A stretch of DNA of 64,000 nucleotides from Polaromonas sp. CF318 (GTDB lineage Bacteria > Pseudomonadota > Gammaproteobacteria > Burkholderiales > Burkholderiaceae_C). Positions 1 to 11,494 of the stretch are shown in pieces. Location of the stretch: the NCBI RefSeq assembly GCF_000282655.1, contig NZ_AKIV01000062.1, positions 28,800 through 92,799 on the forward strand, read 5' to 3'. The notes under the pieces are model-generated. The model made no database searches, was not told the origin of the DNA, and saw only the letters and a program-made list of their open reading frames with translations. The position numbers and the translations under genes were made by a program. The first letter of the stretch is position 1. The number at the start of each line of letters is the position of its first letter.

Positions 1-518
1 CGATTGAAGACCAGTTCGGCTCGCGCCTGATGACCGACGGCGGCACCGGCAAGGCCGGCGGCTTTTTGCTCAACAACGAGCTCACCGATTTCAGCTTCGC
101 CCCGGCGGACGCCGAAGGCAAGCCCGTGGCCAACCGCGTGCAGCCCGGCAAGCGCCCGCGCTCGTCCATGGCGCCCACGCTGGTGTTCGACAAGAGCTCG
201 GGCCAGCTTGTCATGAGCGGCGGCAGCCCCGGCGGCGCCCTCATCATCCACTTCACGGCCAAGACGCTCTACGGCACGCTGAACTGGGGCCTGAACGCCC
301 AGCAGGCGATAGACCTGCCCAACTTCGGCTCGCTCAACGGCCCCAGCATCCTCGAGGAAAAACGCTTCTCCCCGGCCACCGTCGAGGCGCTGCGCAGCCG
401 CGGCGCCGAGGTGCGCGAGCAAACCATGACCAGCGGCCTGCAGGCCATCCAGAAAACGCCCGAAGGCTTCTTCGGCGGCGCCGACCCGCGGCGCGAGGGG
501 CTGGTACTGGGTGACTAA
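1..518 (+). CDS. ggt: Gamma-glutamyltransferase, C-terminal part (5' end outside window)
   Basis: This is the C-terminal end of the small subunit of a gamma-glutamyltranspeptidase, a periplasmic Ntn-hydrolase that removes the gamma-glutamyl group from glutathione and related compounds. The frame is open from the first bases of the window. It shows the family segments GSRLM, FLLNNELTDFS, the SSMAPT block and the oxyanion/substrate motif GGSPGG about 80 residues before the stop. The autocatalytic Thr and the large subunit lie upstream and cannot be checked. A hairpin with a T-rich tail follows the stop, so the transcript probably ends before dnaG. Family assignment is firm; substrate range cannot be judged from this fragment. 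Confidence 0.93.
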   Translation, partial: IEDQFGSRLMTDGGTGKAGGFLLNNELTDFSFAPADAEGKPVANRVQPGKRPRSSMAPTLVFDKSSGQLVMSGGSPGGALIIHFTAKTLYGTLNWGLNAQQAIDLPNFGSLNGPSILEEKRFSPATVEALRSRGAEVREQTMTSGLQAIQKTPEGFFGGADPRREGLVLGD

Positions 519-540
519 ACCACCCGATACCCCGTGAATT

Positions 541-574
541 AAAAGGCCCTGCCGTTGCGGGGCCTTGTTGTTTC
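541..574 (+). terminator. Rho-independent terminator after ggt
   Basis: A 7-bp GC-rich stem (AAGGCCC at 543-549 pairing with GGGCCTT at 560-566) is followed by GTTGTTT. It lies 23 bases after the ggt stop and separates it from dnaG. Confidence 0.75.
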
Positions 575-580
575 TACAAT
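575..580 (+). promoter_or_regulatory. Candidate -10 element placing dnaG on a leaderless transcript
   Basis: TACAAT ends six bases before the dnaG ATG and no Shine-Dalgarno sequence lies between. If this is the -10 box, transcription would start at or next to the ATG. No good -35 box is visible because the ggt terminator occupies that space. The same arrangement occurs at 28791 and 36871. Confidence 0.4.
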
Positions 581-586
581 CCCCTG

Positions 587-2584
587 ATGGCTATTCCGCA
601 ATCATTCATCCAGGAGCTGCTCGCGCGCGCCGACGTGGTGGACATCGTGGGCCGCCATGTGCAGCTCAAAAAGGGCGGCGCCAACTTCATGGGCCTGTGC
701 CCTTTCCACGGCGAAAAATCGCCCTCCTTCAGCGTCAGCCCCTCCAAGCAGTTCTACCACTGCTTCGGCTGCGGCAAGAACGGCAATGCCATCAGCTTTT
801 TGATGGAGCACGCCGGCATGACCTTCATCGAGGCCGTCAAGGACCTGGCCCAGCAATACGGCCTGCAGGTTCCCGAGGACGACGTCTCGCCGCAGGACCG
901 CGCCCGCGCCGCGCAGATGCGCGAGCAGCAGGCCACGCTCACCAGCGTGCTCGAAAAAGCCGGCACCGCCTACATCAAGGCCTTGCGCAACTCCGAGCGC
1001 GCCATCGACTACTTCAAGGGCCGCGGCGTCTCGGGCGAAATCGCCAAGACCTTCGGCCTGGGCTACGCGCCCGAAGGCTGGCGCAGCCTGGCCAGCGTGT
1101 TCCCCGACTACAACGACCCGCTGCTGGTCGAAAGCGGCCTGGTCATCACCGGCGAGCCCGGCGAGGAAAACCAGGCCGGCGAGGCCAAGCGCTATGACCG
1201 CTTTCGCGACCGGGTCATGTTCCCCATCCGCAACGTCAAGGGCGAATGCATAGGCTTTGGCGGCCGCGTGCTGGGAGACGAAAAGCCCAAATACCTCAAC
1301 TCGCCCGAAACCCCGGTCTTCAGCAAGGGGCGCGAGCTCTACGGCCTGTTCGAGGCGCGTACCGCCCTGCGCGAGCACGGCTACGCCCTGGTCACCGAAG
1401 GCTACATGGACGTGGTGGCGCTGGCCCAGCTGGGTTTTGCCAATGCGGTGGCCACCCTGGGCACCGCCTGCACCGCCGACCACGTGCAAAAGCTGTTCCG
1501 CTTCACCGATTCGGTGGTCTTCAGTTTTGACGGCGACAGCGCCGGCCGCCGCGCCGCGCGCAAGGCGCTGGACGCCGCCCTGCCCTTTGCCACCGACGTG
1601 CGCACCGTCAAGTTCCTCTTCCTGCCGGCCGAGCACGACCCCGACAGCTACATCCGCGAACACGGCAAGGAAGGCTTTGCCGCCTACGTCAGCAAGGCCG
1701 TGCCGCTGAGCCGCTTCCTGCTCGAAGCCGCCGCCGAGGGCTGTGACCTGGACACCGCCGAGGGCCGCGCCCACATGGCCAGCAATGCCCGCCCGCTGTG
1801 GGGCCTGATGCCCGACGGCGCCCTCAAACGCCAGCTGCTGGCCGAGATCGCCGACAAGGTGCTGATCGACAGCCGCGAACTGCTGCAGCTGTGGCAGCCG
1901 GCCTCCAGCGGCTACAAGTCCGGCAACAAAAACAGCGGCGGCCCGCGTGGGCAAAGCAAGGGCCACAGGCAAGACGCCGCACCCGCCCCGGTTCACCATG
2001 CGGACATGCCCGACCCCGGTGGCTACCCGCCGGACTACCCCGAAGAGCGCGATTACGGCGCGTCCGAGCCTTCCACTTATTACCCGCCCCCGTCGGCACC
2101 GGGACGCAGCTTTGGCGAGCGCAGCAGCGGCGCCCGGGCGCCGCGCCGCGTGGCCGGGCGGATACTGCCGGCCAGTCGCGAAGACCGGGTGCTCAGGCTG
2201 CTGCTGACCGAGGCCCAGACCTGGGACAGGCTCAGCACCGAAGAACACCATTTGCTGGTCGAGCTGCCCGAGCCCCACGGCCCGCTCTTCGTCTGGCTGG
2301 AGAGCCAGTTGCACGAACACGGCCCCCAGCCCTGGGCGGCCCTGCGCGAGGGCCTGCGCGGCCATGCCTATGAAAGGCACGCCACCGCCCAGATCGCGCA
2401 GATTCCCGAAGGCATAGAAAGCGACTGGACCGAAGTTCGCAGCATCCTGGACCAGCTGCTGCGCCTGCGCCGCCAGCAGGAGATGAGCGATCTGGCCGCC
2501 CGCGCCGCCACCGACCCGGACGCCCGCCAGCGTTACCTGGAGCTGCTTGCCAGCCTCAAAACCCCTGCCGACACGGCCCGCTAG
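587..2584 (+). CDS. dnaG: DNA primase DnaG
   Basis: DnaG makes the RNA primers for chromosome replication and binds the DnaB helicase at the fork. The 665-residue product has the three expected parts. An N-terminal CHC2 zinc finger uses Cys38, His41, Cys59 and Cys62. A TOPRIM catalytic core has EGYMD near residue 271 and the acidic motif FDGDSAGRRAA near 313. The C-terminal half contains a Pro/Gly-rich linker around residues 440-520 and a helicase-binding region. The ATG at 587 starts directly at the conserved first helix (MAIPQSFIQELLARADVVDIV) and has no ribosome-binding site, which fits a leaderless mRNA. rpoD follows in the same direction after about 390 bases, the common dnaG-rpoD order of proteobacteria. 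Confidence 0.97.
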   Translation: MAIPQSFIQELLARADVVDIVGRHVQLKKGGANFMGLCPFHGEKSPSFSVSPSKQFYHCFGCGKNGNAISFLMEHAGMTFIEAVKDLAQQYGLQVPEDDVSPQDRARAAQMREQQATLTSVLEKAGTAYIKALRNSERAIDYFKGRGVSGEIAKTFGLGYAPEGWRSLASVFPDYNDPLLVESGLVITGEPGEENQAGEAKRYDRFRDRVMFPIRNVKGECIGFGGRVLGDEKPKYLNSPETPVFSKGRELYGLFEARTALREHGYALVTEGYMDVVALAQLGFANAVATLGTACTADHVQKLFRFTDSVVFSFDGDSAGRRAARKALDAALPFATDVRTVKFLFLPAEHDPDSYIREHGKEGFAAYVSKAVPLSRFLLEAAAEGCDLDTAEGRAHMASNARPLWGLMPDGALKRQLLAEIADKVLIDSRELLQLWQPASSGYKSGNKNSGGPRGQSKGHRQDAAPAPVHHADMPDPGGYPPDYPEERDYGASEPSTYYPPPSAPGRSFGERSSGARAPRRVAGRILPASREDRVLRLLLTEAQTWDRLSTEEHHLLVELPEPHGPLFVWLESQLHEHGPQPWAALREGLRGHAYERHATAQIAQIPEGIESDWTEVRSILDQLLRLRRQQEMSDLAARAATDPDARQRYLELLASLKTPADTAR

Positions 2585-2975
2585 GCTGGTCCGGCAGCCG
2601 AAAAATAGCTGTTTTGGCGGGTGAAAAAACGCCCAAAAAACAGGCAACAGGGTATAATCCGATTTTCGACGGCAAGCGCGACAGCAGCACCTCCGGCCCG
2701 GCCACCCTGAAACTTCGGGGAACTCACAGATGAGACGGCCACTTCCCACAGGGAATACCGCAAGGACTGCACACCAAATGTTCGCCCAAACAGCTTGCCC
2801 GGAAAAATAAACCGAAACGTGCCCCTGGCGCTGCCCGGCCTGTTTTTCCGTCCTCTTGTTCCTGACTCTGAATCCTTGCCACCGTGCCTGTGCTTTGCGC
2901 AGGCGCCAAGGCGCATTTTTGTTTACTGGTAGCCGATAGATATTTAGAACAATTTTTCCGACAACTGGAGGTCCC
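2585..2975 (+). other. dnaG-rpoD intergenic region / rpoD leader
   Basis: This 391-base gap holds no convincing gene. It contains a perfect TATAAT at 2653-2658 without a clear -35 box 17 bases upstream, and then about 300 bases of leader. An imperfect hairpin (TTTGGCG near 2613-2619 with CGCCCAAA at 2630-2637) sits just upstream. The leader ends with a terminator-like hairpin (listed separately) before the GGAGG ribosome-binding site of rpoD. Confidence 0.45.
2896..2924 (+). terminator. Terminator-like hairpin in the rpoD leader (candidate attenuator)
   Basis: Two mutually exclusive stems can form. One is GCGCC (2903-2907) with GGCGC (2910-2914). The other is TGCGC (2896-2900) with GCGCA (2911-2915). 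Both are followed directly by TTTTTGTTT. The structure sits about 50 bases before the rpoD start and not after a gene, so it would act on rpoD transcription itself. Confidence 0.45.
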
Positions 2976-5438
<2,463 letters not shown>

Positions 5439-5455
5439 GCGCGTCCGACCTCCCG

Positions 5456-5482
5456 AAAGCCCGGCCCCGCCGGGCTTTTTTA
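5456..5482 (+). terminator. Rho-independent terminator after rpoD
   Basis: AAAGCCCGG and CCGGGCTTTTT form a strong stem with a short CCCCG loop and a T run. It also separates rpoD from the converging minus-strand hydrolase gene that ends at 5486. Confidence 0.9.
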
Positions 5483-5485
5483 CGC

Positions 5486-6385
5486 CTAAGGCGCCGTCAG
5501 CCCCACCTTTCGCACAAAGGCGTCCAGCGGCACCGACCACATCTTGCCGCCGTAGGTCAGCAGCGAATGCCCATCGTGCCCGGCCAGCGGCCCCGTCTGG
5601 ATGAACTGCGTGTCGCTGCCGCCGGCCTTGAAGGCCTCGTGCCACTCGCGGGGTGCTTCGGGTCCCCAGTACTGGTCGTTCTCGGCGTACAGCCACAAGT
5701 TGGGCACCTTGACCAGCTTGCCGAGCTCGCCGTAAGTCTTGCGCAGGTTTTCGGGCCCGCAGCTTTTGGTGGGCGAGTCCGCGGGGTTGCCGCCCGAGCC
5801 ACCCGCGAAATTGACGGCGCCGATGACACCCGGCAGGTTGAGCGCGGCCACCGACACCGTGGTCATGCCGCCTACCGACTGGCCTTCCAGCAACAGCCTG
5901 TCCTTGCGCACCCAGGGTTGCTGCAGCGCCCACTGGTGCAGCGCGACCACCGTTTTGCCGGCCTGGCTGGCCACGCGCGTGAAGTCGGGGTCGCCGCTGC
6001 AGACCTTGCCGCTCCAGCGGGCACCTGAGTCTTCGCGGTCCACCCCGCCGGTGTCGCCGTAGCCGGGCCTGACCGGGGCCACCACGGCCACCCCTTTGCG
6101 AAGCCAGTAGTTTGCGTGCCCGACCAGCACCGGGTACTCAAGCCTGGCCCTATCGACGCGCGAGGGGGCCCGCCCATGGGAAAAAATCACCAACGGAAAC
6201 GGGCCTTCGCCCTCGGGCTTGTAGACGTGGGTGACAACATCAAGCTGTTTGTTGTCGATGAGCAGCGGCAGCTTGACGATCTGCGGTGGCACACGCTCGG
6301 GCGGCTGCTGCGCCCAGGCAGACCCGGCGGCGAACTGCGCCGCCCACACCAAACCAATCACCCATCCCTGTTTCAACCAGCGCAT
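5486..6385 (-). CDS. Exported alpha/beta hydrolase (dienelactone-hydrolase-like)
   Basis: This is a 299-residue secreted serine hydrolase of unknown substrate. It starts with a signal peptide of about 25 residues ending at SAWA-QQ. The alpha/beta hydrolase core shows the oxyanion region PLVIFSHGRAP, the nucleophile elbow GQSVGG with Ser near residue 169, an acidic region WLYAENDQYWG and a C-terminal His in GHDGHSLL. I chose the ATG at 6385 over an upstream in-frame ATG at 6421 because AAGGAG lies seven bases before it. It is the last gene of the minus-strand uronate island, 47 bases after galM, so it may hydrolyse an ester of a sugar acid or pectin-derived compound; that role is inference from position. 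Confidence 0.8.
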   Translation of the reverse strand: MRWLKQGWVIGLVWAAQFAAGSAWAQQPPERVPPQIVKLPLLIDNKQLDVVTHVYKPEGEGPFPLVIFSHGRAPSRVDRARLEYPVLVGHANYWLRKGVAVVAPVRPGYGDTGGVDREDSGARWSGKVCSGDPDFTRVASQAGKTVVALHQWALQQPWVRKDRLLLEGQSVGGMTTVSVAALNLPGVIGAVNFAGGSGGNPADSPTKSCGPENLRKTYGELGKLVKVPNLWLYAENDQYWGPEAPREWHEAFKAGGSDTQFIQTGPLAGHDGHSLLTYGGKMWSVPLDAFVRKVGLTAP

Positions 6386-6432
6386 GCCCGGCTCCTTGTT
6401 GTTGCCGGAACATTCTGACACGCGGGGCTTGT

Positions 6433-7521
6433 TTATGCAGTACTGAAGCGGTACAGCGTGCGGCCCTGGCGCGCCTGCCCCGGCAGGTGCAGGGCCGAAG
6501 GAAAGGCCGCAATATTGGGCGCGTTCGGGTAGCCCTGCGGCTCAAAGCACAGGCTTTGCTGCTGCACATAGCGCCTGCCGCCCTTGCCCGGCCCACCGGC
6601 CAGGGGCTCGCCGGCCAGCATGCCGGTGTAAAACTGCATGGTGGGCTCGCTCGACCAGACCTCCATCACGCGGCCGCTGGCAGGCGCGCTCACACGCGCG
6701 CAAAGCGCCAGTTCACCGGCCGCGGCCGCGTTACGGTCTATCGCAAAGCAGTCGTCGTAGCCGGCGACCCCGCCCGCGGCTTGCGGTTTGCCCACGCGCG
6801 TATCGAGCGACGTGGGCTGGCGCAGGTCAAACGGCGTGCCCTCCACCGACAGCAGCTTGCCCGTGGCGATCAATTCGGGGCTCATCTCGAAATAGCGGCT
6901 CGCGCGGATCATCACTTCATGCCCCAGCGCGCTGGCGCTGTTCACGCTTTCGAGGTTAAAAAAAGCATGGGTGGTGAAGTTGGCCATGGTGGGCGCATCC
7001 AGCGCCACGGCCTCGTAATCGAGTGCCAGCTCGTTCGCCTCCGTCACGCGGTACAGCAGGCGCAAGGCCAGCGTACCGGGAAAACCTTCCTCGCCGTCGG
7101 AAAACACATAACGCATCTCCACGCTGGAGGCGTCGTGCTGCACCGCATCGAAGACCTGGAAGCGCGAACCCCGCAGCCCACCATGCAGGCAGTGCGGGCC
7201 GTTGTTGGCCGCCAGCTGGTGCTCCGTGCCGCCCAGCGTGAAGCGCGCGTTTTCTATGCGCCCCGCATAGCGCCCGACAAAAGCGCCCACGGAGGGCGCG
7301 CCGCCCACCACGCCTTCAATGCTGTCGTAACCCAGCACCACGTCGTCCCAGCGGCCTTCGCGGTCCGGCACCAGTACCTGCTCTATCTTGGCGCCGTAGT
7401 TGGTCACGCAGACCACCATGCCGCGCTGGTTGCGCAAGGTGAACAGCCTGACGGGCTTGCCGTCGATATCGCGCAAGAAGCGCGCGGGATCAAGCAACTG
7501 GGGGAGGTCCGGGCTGCTCAT
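6433..7521 (-). CDS. galM: Aldose 1-epimerase (mutarotase)
   Basis: Mutarotases interconvert the alpha and beta anomers of aldoses. The 362-residue product has the family motifs: NNGPHCLHGG (first catalytic His near residue 110), TTHAFFNL (second His near 184) and CFEPQGYPNAPN with the catalytic Glu near 327. The ATG at 7521 overlaps the stop of the upstream TRAP receptor gene by four bases (ATGA), so the two are probably translationally coupled. In this island it may supply the beta-pyranose anomer that uronate dehydrogenase prefers; that is inference from pathway logic. A longer N-terminal extension in the same frame was rejected because it would lie inside the receptor gene. Confidence 0.9.
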   Translation of the reverse strand: MSSPDLPQLLDPARFLRDIDGKPVRLFTLRNQRGMVVCVTNYGAKIEQVLVPDREGRWDDVVLGYDSIEGVVGGAPSVGAFVGRYAGRIENARFTLGGTEHQLAANNGPHCLHGGLRGSRFQVFDAVQHDASSVEMRYVFSDGEEGFPGTLALRLLYRVTEANELALDYEAVALDAPTMANFTTHAFFNLESVNSASALGHEVMIRASRYFEMSPELIATGKLLSVEGTPFDLRQPTSLDTRVGKPQAAGGVAGYDDCFAIDRNAAAAGELALCARVSAPASGRVMEVWSSEPTMQFYTGMLAGEPLAGGPGKGGRRYVQQQSLCFEPQGYPNAPNIAAFPSALHLPGQARQGRTLYRFSTA

Positions 7522-8486
7522 TTCGCAATAATCGTCAGCAGTTCTTCGCGCGTGGTCGGGTCGGCCATGTATTTGCCGTACAGCGGCCCCATGCGCCTGA
7601 CCATGGGCGATGCGTCCCTGACCTTGACGAACTGCGAGCCCTGCTTGGTCGTGGCCTCCAGGGCCGCGGCGACGCGCTTGTTCCACAGTTCACGCATCAG
7701 GATCGCGGATTTGGCGCCGGCCTCGGCGAAGGCGGCCTTGTCTTCCTTGCTGAGCTTGTCCCAGAGTTTGGTCGACACCACCAGCGCCTCGGGCGAGATC
7801 ACGTGGTTGGTCACATAGACGTTTTTGGCCACCTTGTAATGCCCCGTGGACTCATAGGAAGGCAGGTTGTTCTCGGCGCAATCGACCTTGCTCTGCTCCA
7901 GGGCGCCGAGCACTTCCTTGAAGGGCAGGGCTACCGGCTTGGCTTCCATGAGCTTGACCATCTCGATGTAGACCTCGGACTGCTGCACGCGGATATTCAT
8001 GCCGGCCAGGTCGCGCAGGTTGTTGACGGGCTTGACGCAGTAAAACGAACGGCCGCCGCCGTCGTACCAGCCCAGCACCACAAAGCCGGCGGCTTTCAGG
8101 TTGGCGGAAAAGCGCTCGCCCAGCTTGCCGTCCAGGTGGCGGAACATATGGGCCGAATCGGTGAACAGGAAGGGCAGGTTCAGCACCTTGATGCCCGGTA
8201 CCGCGTCCGACAAGGGGCCCGAGCTGAACTCGGCCACGTCGATCTCTCCGCTCTTGAGCATCTGCACCGCCTTGGGCTGGTCGCCGAGCGTGCCGCTGTT
8301 GAAAAGCTCAATGTTGTAGCGTCCGCCGGTGCTCTTGGCGACCTGCTCCACAAAGCTCTTCATGGCTTCGGAGACCGGGTAGCCGTCGGGGTGGATGTTC
8401 CAGGCCCTCAGCTTGGCCTGGGCCATCGCGGCGCTCGCGCACAGCGCGAAGGAGAGGCATAAGAGCCCCTTGAAAGATGTACGCAT
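7518..8486 (-). CDS. TRAP transporter substrate-binding protein, DctP family (first of three)
   Basis: This is a periplasmic receptor of a tripartite ATP-independent transporter, 322 residues, with a signal peptide ending AMA-QA. Conserved DctP features include FNSGTLGDQ, LPFLF, the substrate-contacting Arg region in LAGMNIRVQQS, and ALEQSKVDCAENNLPSYESTGHY. Its N-terminus (NIHPDGYPVSEA) closely resembles that of the receptor at 17161-18132 ([12 protein letters not shown]), so the two are paralogues, probably for related sugar acids. No DctQ/DctM genes sit next to it; it may share the membrane subunits at 15264-17058. It ends in an ATGA overlap with galM. Confidence 0.9.
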   Translation of the reverse strand: MRTSFKGLLCLSFALCASAAMAQAKLRAWNIHPDGYPVSEAMKSFVEQVAKSTGGRYNIELFNSGTLGDQPKAVQMLKSGEIDVAEFSSGPLSDAVPGIKVLNLPFLFTDSAHMFRHLDGKLGERFSANLKAAGFVVLGWYDGGGRSFYCVKPVNNLRDLAGMNIRVQQSEVYIEMVKLMEAKPVALPFKEVLGALEQSKVDCAENNLPSYESTGHYKVAKNVYVTNHVISPEALVVSTKLWDKLSKEDKAAFAEAGAKSAILMRELWNKRVAAALEATTKQGSQFVKVRDASPMVRRMGPLYGKYMADPTTREELLTIIAK

Positions 8487-8599
8487 TTTTTGTCTCCTGG
8501 ATGTGGGGCTCTACGGCTGCCTCTGGCGGGCGGTCTCGTGTGTTTTCGGTGGTCAATCCCTGAGAGGATGTTCGCACGGATGATTCGCCCTCACCCAAA

Positions 8600-8615
8600 G
8601 ATATCGGGCGATATC
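8600..8615. promoter_or_regulatory. Palindromic site upstream of dctP-galM
   Basis: Two GATATC palindromes flank GGGC (8600-8605 and 8610-8615) in the 153-base gap before the minus-strand receptor gene at 8486. The position suits an operator or promoter element, suggesting the receptor-galM pair has its own promoter. No regulator is assigned. Confidence 0.35.
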
Positions 8616-8639
8616 ACCACTAAGTCACGCATGCCGTTT

Positions 8640-9617
8640 TCAGTCCAGCTTGATGTTGGCGTCCGACACAACCTTGGCCCAGCGGCTGCGTTCCTGGTTG
8701 AAGAAGCTGTCCTGCTGCGCCGGCGTCATGGTCACGACTTCCGCGCCCTGCCCCGCGAGCTTGGCGCGTATGTCGGGGCTGCGGATGATCTTGATGAGCT
8801 CGGTGTTCAGGCGGTTGATGATGGCCGGCGGCGTGCCGTTGGCCACCAGCAGGCCTTGCCAGGTGCCGGATTCGAAGTTGGCCAGGCCTTGCTCGGCCAG
8901 CGTCGGCACATTGCCGATCAGCGGCATGCGCGTGCTCTTGGAAACGCCGAGGATCTTGAGCTTGCCGCTTTGCACATGCGGCAAGGTGGCCAGCATGCCG
9001 TTCATCAATATCTGCGTTTGCCCGGCAATGGTGTCGCTGACGGCCTGGGAGCCGCCCTTGTAGGGGATGTACTGCCACTTGGCCTTGCTGGCCCGCTCAA
9101 CGGCCACGCCGGCCAGGTGCGGCGCGCTGCCCATGGCCGTCACCGCGAAGTTCAGGTCGGTCTTGTGCGACAGGGCTACCAGTTCCTTGAGGTTGCTCAC
9201 GGGCACCGAAGGATGGACCACCAGCAGGTGCGGCGAATACGCCAGCATGGTGACGCCGCGCAGGTCCTTGGTCGGATCAAAGCCCAGCTTGGGGTAGACC
9301 GAGGGGCTGATGGCCAGCGCGCCGGTGTCGCACAGCAGCAGCGTGTAGCCGTCGGGCGCTGACTTGGCCACGATGTCGGCGCCCAGGTTGCCGTTGGCGC
9401 CGGCCTTGTTGTCCACGATGACCGACTGCTTGAGTGCCTCGGACAGCGGCTGCGAAATGGCGCGCGCGATGATGTCCGAAGAGCCACCCGGCGGATAAGG
9501 CACCACCAGGCGTATCGGTTTGGACGGCCATCCGGCCTGGGCATTTGCGGTGCCGCTCGCGGCACCCACGCCCACGGCCAGTGAAGCCGCAATAAGTTCT
9601 CGTCGATTGATAGCCAT
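8640..9617 (-). CDS. Bug-family (TctC-like) periplasmic binding protein 1
   Basis: Bug proteins are orphan periplasmic receptors greatly expanded in Burkholderiales that bind small carboxylates or other solutes. The 325-residue product has a twin-Arg-like exported N-terminus (MAINRRELIAASLAVGVG) and the family segments WPSKPIRLVVPYPPGGSSD, VDNKAGANGNLGA, APDGYTLL and VPTLAEQG. It lies between garR and the first dctP in the minus-strand run. No TctA/TctB membrane genes are present in the window, as is usual for these proteins. A sugar-acid ligand is suggested only by context. Confidence 0.88.
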   Translation of the reverse strand: MAINRRELIAASLAVGVGAASGTANAQAGWPSKPIRLVVPYPPGGSSDIIARAISQPLSEALKQSVIVDNKAGANGNLGADIVAKSAPDGYTLLLCDTGALAISPSVYPKLGFDPTKDLRGVTMLAYSPHLLVVHPSVPVSNLKELVALSHKTDLNFAVTAMGSAPHLAGVAVERASKAKWQYIPYKGGSQAVSDTIAGQTQILMNGMLATLPHVQSGKLKILGVSKSTRMPLIGNVPTLAEQGLANFESGTWQGLLVANGTPPAIINRLNTELIKIIRSPDIRAKLAGQGAEVVTMTPAQQDSFFNQERSRWAKVVSDANIKLD

Positions 9618-9707
9618 ATCTGTCTCCTGAATGTTCGAAAAACGGGGGTACCCCTCCGCCGCGCCGGGAGCCTCTTTCGGGCTCCTCGCACGCGCCTGTC
9701 TGGTCTG

Positions 9708-10598
9708 TTATGCCGACTTCGCGACTTCGTGGTTGCCCAGCAATTCCAGCGCCCGCACCAATGCGGAATGGTCCAGGTCCTGCATGCCGTTGGCGGCGCA
9801 GGCCTGCATCAACTGGGCGGCGCCCGCGGTTTGCGGCAGGGCCAGGCCCAGGGTGCGCGCACCGCTGAGCGCCAGGTTCAAGTCCTTCTGGTGCAGGCCG
9901 ATGCGGAAACCCGGCGCGAAGGTGCGCTTGATCATGCGCTCGCCGTGCACTTCCAGAATGCGCGACGAGGCAAAACCGCCCATCAGCGCCTGGCGCACCT
10001 TGGCCGGATCGGCACCGGCCTTGCTGGCGAACAGCAGGGCTTCGCCGACGGCCGCGATGTTCAGCGCCACGATGATCTGGTTGGCCACCTTGCAGGTCTG
10101 GCCGTCGCCGTTGCCGCCCACCAGCGTGATGTTCTTGCCCATCAGCTCGAACAGCGGCTTGACGAGGTCGAAGGCCGCCTGCGGGCCGCCCACCATGATG
10201 GTGAGGCTGGCCGCCTTGGCGCCGACTTCGCCGCCCGACACCGGGGCATCCAGGTAATCACAGCCCAGGGCGTTGATCTTCCTGGCGAATTCCTTGGTGT
10301 CCATCGGCGAGACGGAGCTCATGTCGACAATCGTCTTGCCCTTGGTCAGCGTCGCGGCCACGCCGCCTTCGCCGAACAGCACCTTGGCCACGTCGGGCGT
10401 GTCGGGCAGCATCAGGAAGATGATGTCCGCCTGCTTGACGACGTCGGCGATGGAGTCGCAGGCCTTGCCCTTGCCGGTCAACAGTTCCGCGGGCACCTTG
10501 CCCCGCGTGTTCAGGAAAACCTCGTGCCCCGCCGCGATCAGGTGCGCCGCCATAGGGCTGCCCATGATGCCCAGGCCGATAAATCCAAGCTTGCTCAT
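9708..10598 (-). CDS. garR: 2-hydroxy-3-oxopropionate (tartronate semialdehyde) reductase
   Basis: GarR reduces tartronate semialdehyde, the aldolase product of the galactarate/glucarate route, to D-glycerate with NAD(P)H. The 296-residue beta-hydroxyacid dehydrogenase has the Rossmann start LGFIGLGIMGSPMA, the substrate-binding DAPVSGGEVGA near residue 118 and the catalytic Lys in GQTCKVANQI near residue 171. It follows garL by 44 bases. The close relative GlxR has the same activity; placement next to garL and garD favours the garR name. No glycerate kinase gene is seen in the window. Confidence 0.9.
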   Translation of the reverse strand: MSKLGFIGLGIMGSPMAAHLIAAGHEVFLNTRGKVPAELLTGKGKACDSIADVVKQADIIFLMLPDTPDVAKVLFGEGGVAATLTKGKTIVDMSSVSPMDTKEFARKINALGCDYLDAPVSGGEVGAKAASLTIMVGGPQAAFDLVKPLFELMGKNITLVGGNGDGQTCKVANQIIVALNIAAVGEALLFASKAGADPAKVRQALMGGFASSRILEVHGERMIKRTFAPGFRIGLHQKDLNLALSGARTLGLALPQTAGAAQLMQACAANGMQDLDHSALVRALELLGNHEVAKSA

Positions 10599-10642
10599 TC
10601 AAATACTCCAGTCAAAAATTCAGTCGGAAAAACACTGCCCCC

Positions 10643-11425
10643 TCAGGCGCGATAACGGTCGTGCAAGGCCTGCGTGGCGGAGCGGAACACGCCGAGGTCG
10701 CTGCCCACGGCCACAAAGGTGGCGCCCATCTCCATGTAGCGCCGCGCGTCGGCTTCCACCGGCGCGAGGATGCCCGTGGGCTTGCCGCAGGCCTTGGCGT
10801 CGGCGAACACGCCGGCGATGGCTTTCTGCACATCGGGGTGGCCCGCGTTGCCCAGGTGGCCCAGGCCGGCGGCCAGGTCGGAGGGGCCGACAAAAATGCA
10901 GTCCACGCCCTCTGTTTCGGCAATCGCGCGCGCGGCCGCGACACCGGCGCTGCTTTCAATCTGCACCGCGACGCAGATCTGGTCGTTGATGCCCTTGAAG
11001 TAGTCGGGCACGGTGCCGTAGCGGTTGCTGCGCTGCGACACCGAAACGCCGCGTATGCCCTGGGGCGGATAGCGTGTGGCGGCGACAGCCTGCCGCGCTT
11101 CATCGGCGCTTTCAATGAAGGGCACGAGGAAGTTGTAAAACCCCGCGTCGAGCAGACGCTTGATTTCCACCGAGTTGTTGGACGTGGGGCGCACAAAGGG
11201 CGCGCTCGGGCTGTCCTTGAGCGCCATCAGCTGGGGAATGAAGGTGCCCACGTCGTTGGGCGAATGTTCGCCGTCCAGCAGGATCCAGTCGAAACCGGCC
11301 ACGCCCAGCACCTCGGTGGTGATGGCGTTGGCCAGCGAGGACCAGCAGCCAATCAGTTTTTTGCCGGCCAGCAGGTCTCGCTTGAAGCTGTTGGGAAAGG
11401 ATTGGTAGGGAGTTGCTTGTGTCAT
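10643..11425 (-). CDS. garL: 5-keto-4-deoxy-D-glucarate / 2-dehydro-3-deoxyglucarate aldolase
   Basis: This class II (HpcH/HpaI family) aldolase cleaves 5-keto-4-deoxyglucarate to pyruvate and tartronate semialdehyde. The 260-residue product has the family landmarks [12 protein letters not shown] (metal/base region), [26 protein letters not shown], the metal ligand Glu in VQIESSAGV and [13 protein letters not shown]. It is flanked by a Bug receptor gene and garR on the same strand. Related enzymes act on 2,4-dihydroxyheptenedioate, but the presence of garD, gudD and garR supports the aldarate role. Confidence 0.9.
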   Translation of the reverse strand: MTQATPYQSFPNSFKRDLLAGKKLIGCWSSLANAITTEVLGVAGFDWILLDGEHSPNDVGTFIPQLMALKDSPSAPFVRPTSNNSVEIKRLLDAGFYNFLVPFIESADEARQAVAATRYPPQGIRGVSVSQRSNRYGTVPDYFKGINDQICVAVQIESSAGVAAARAIAETEGVDCIFVGPSDLAAGLGHLGNAGHPDVQKAIAGVFADAKACGKPTGILAPVEADARRYMEMGATFVAVGSDLGVFRSATQALHDRYRA

Positions 11426-11494
11426 GGTGGTTTGCTTCTACGATGTCTGTTGGTTCGGTTTGCGGGCAGCTTGCGGGCAAGCGCCGGGCAAGCT

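Noticed and set aside
2653..2658. TATAAT as a definite rpoD promoter
   Set aside because: The -10 match is perfect, but I could not find a -35 box at suitable spacing, so it is kept only as part of the leader description.
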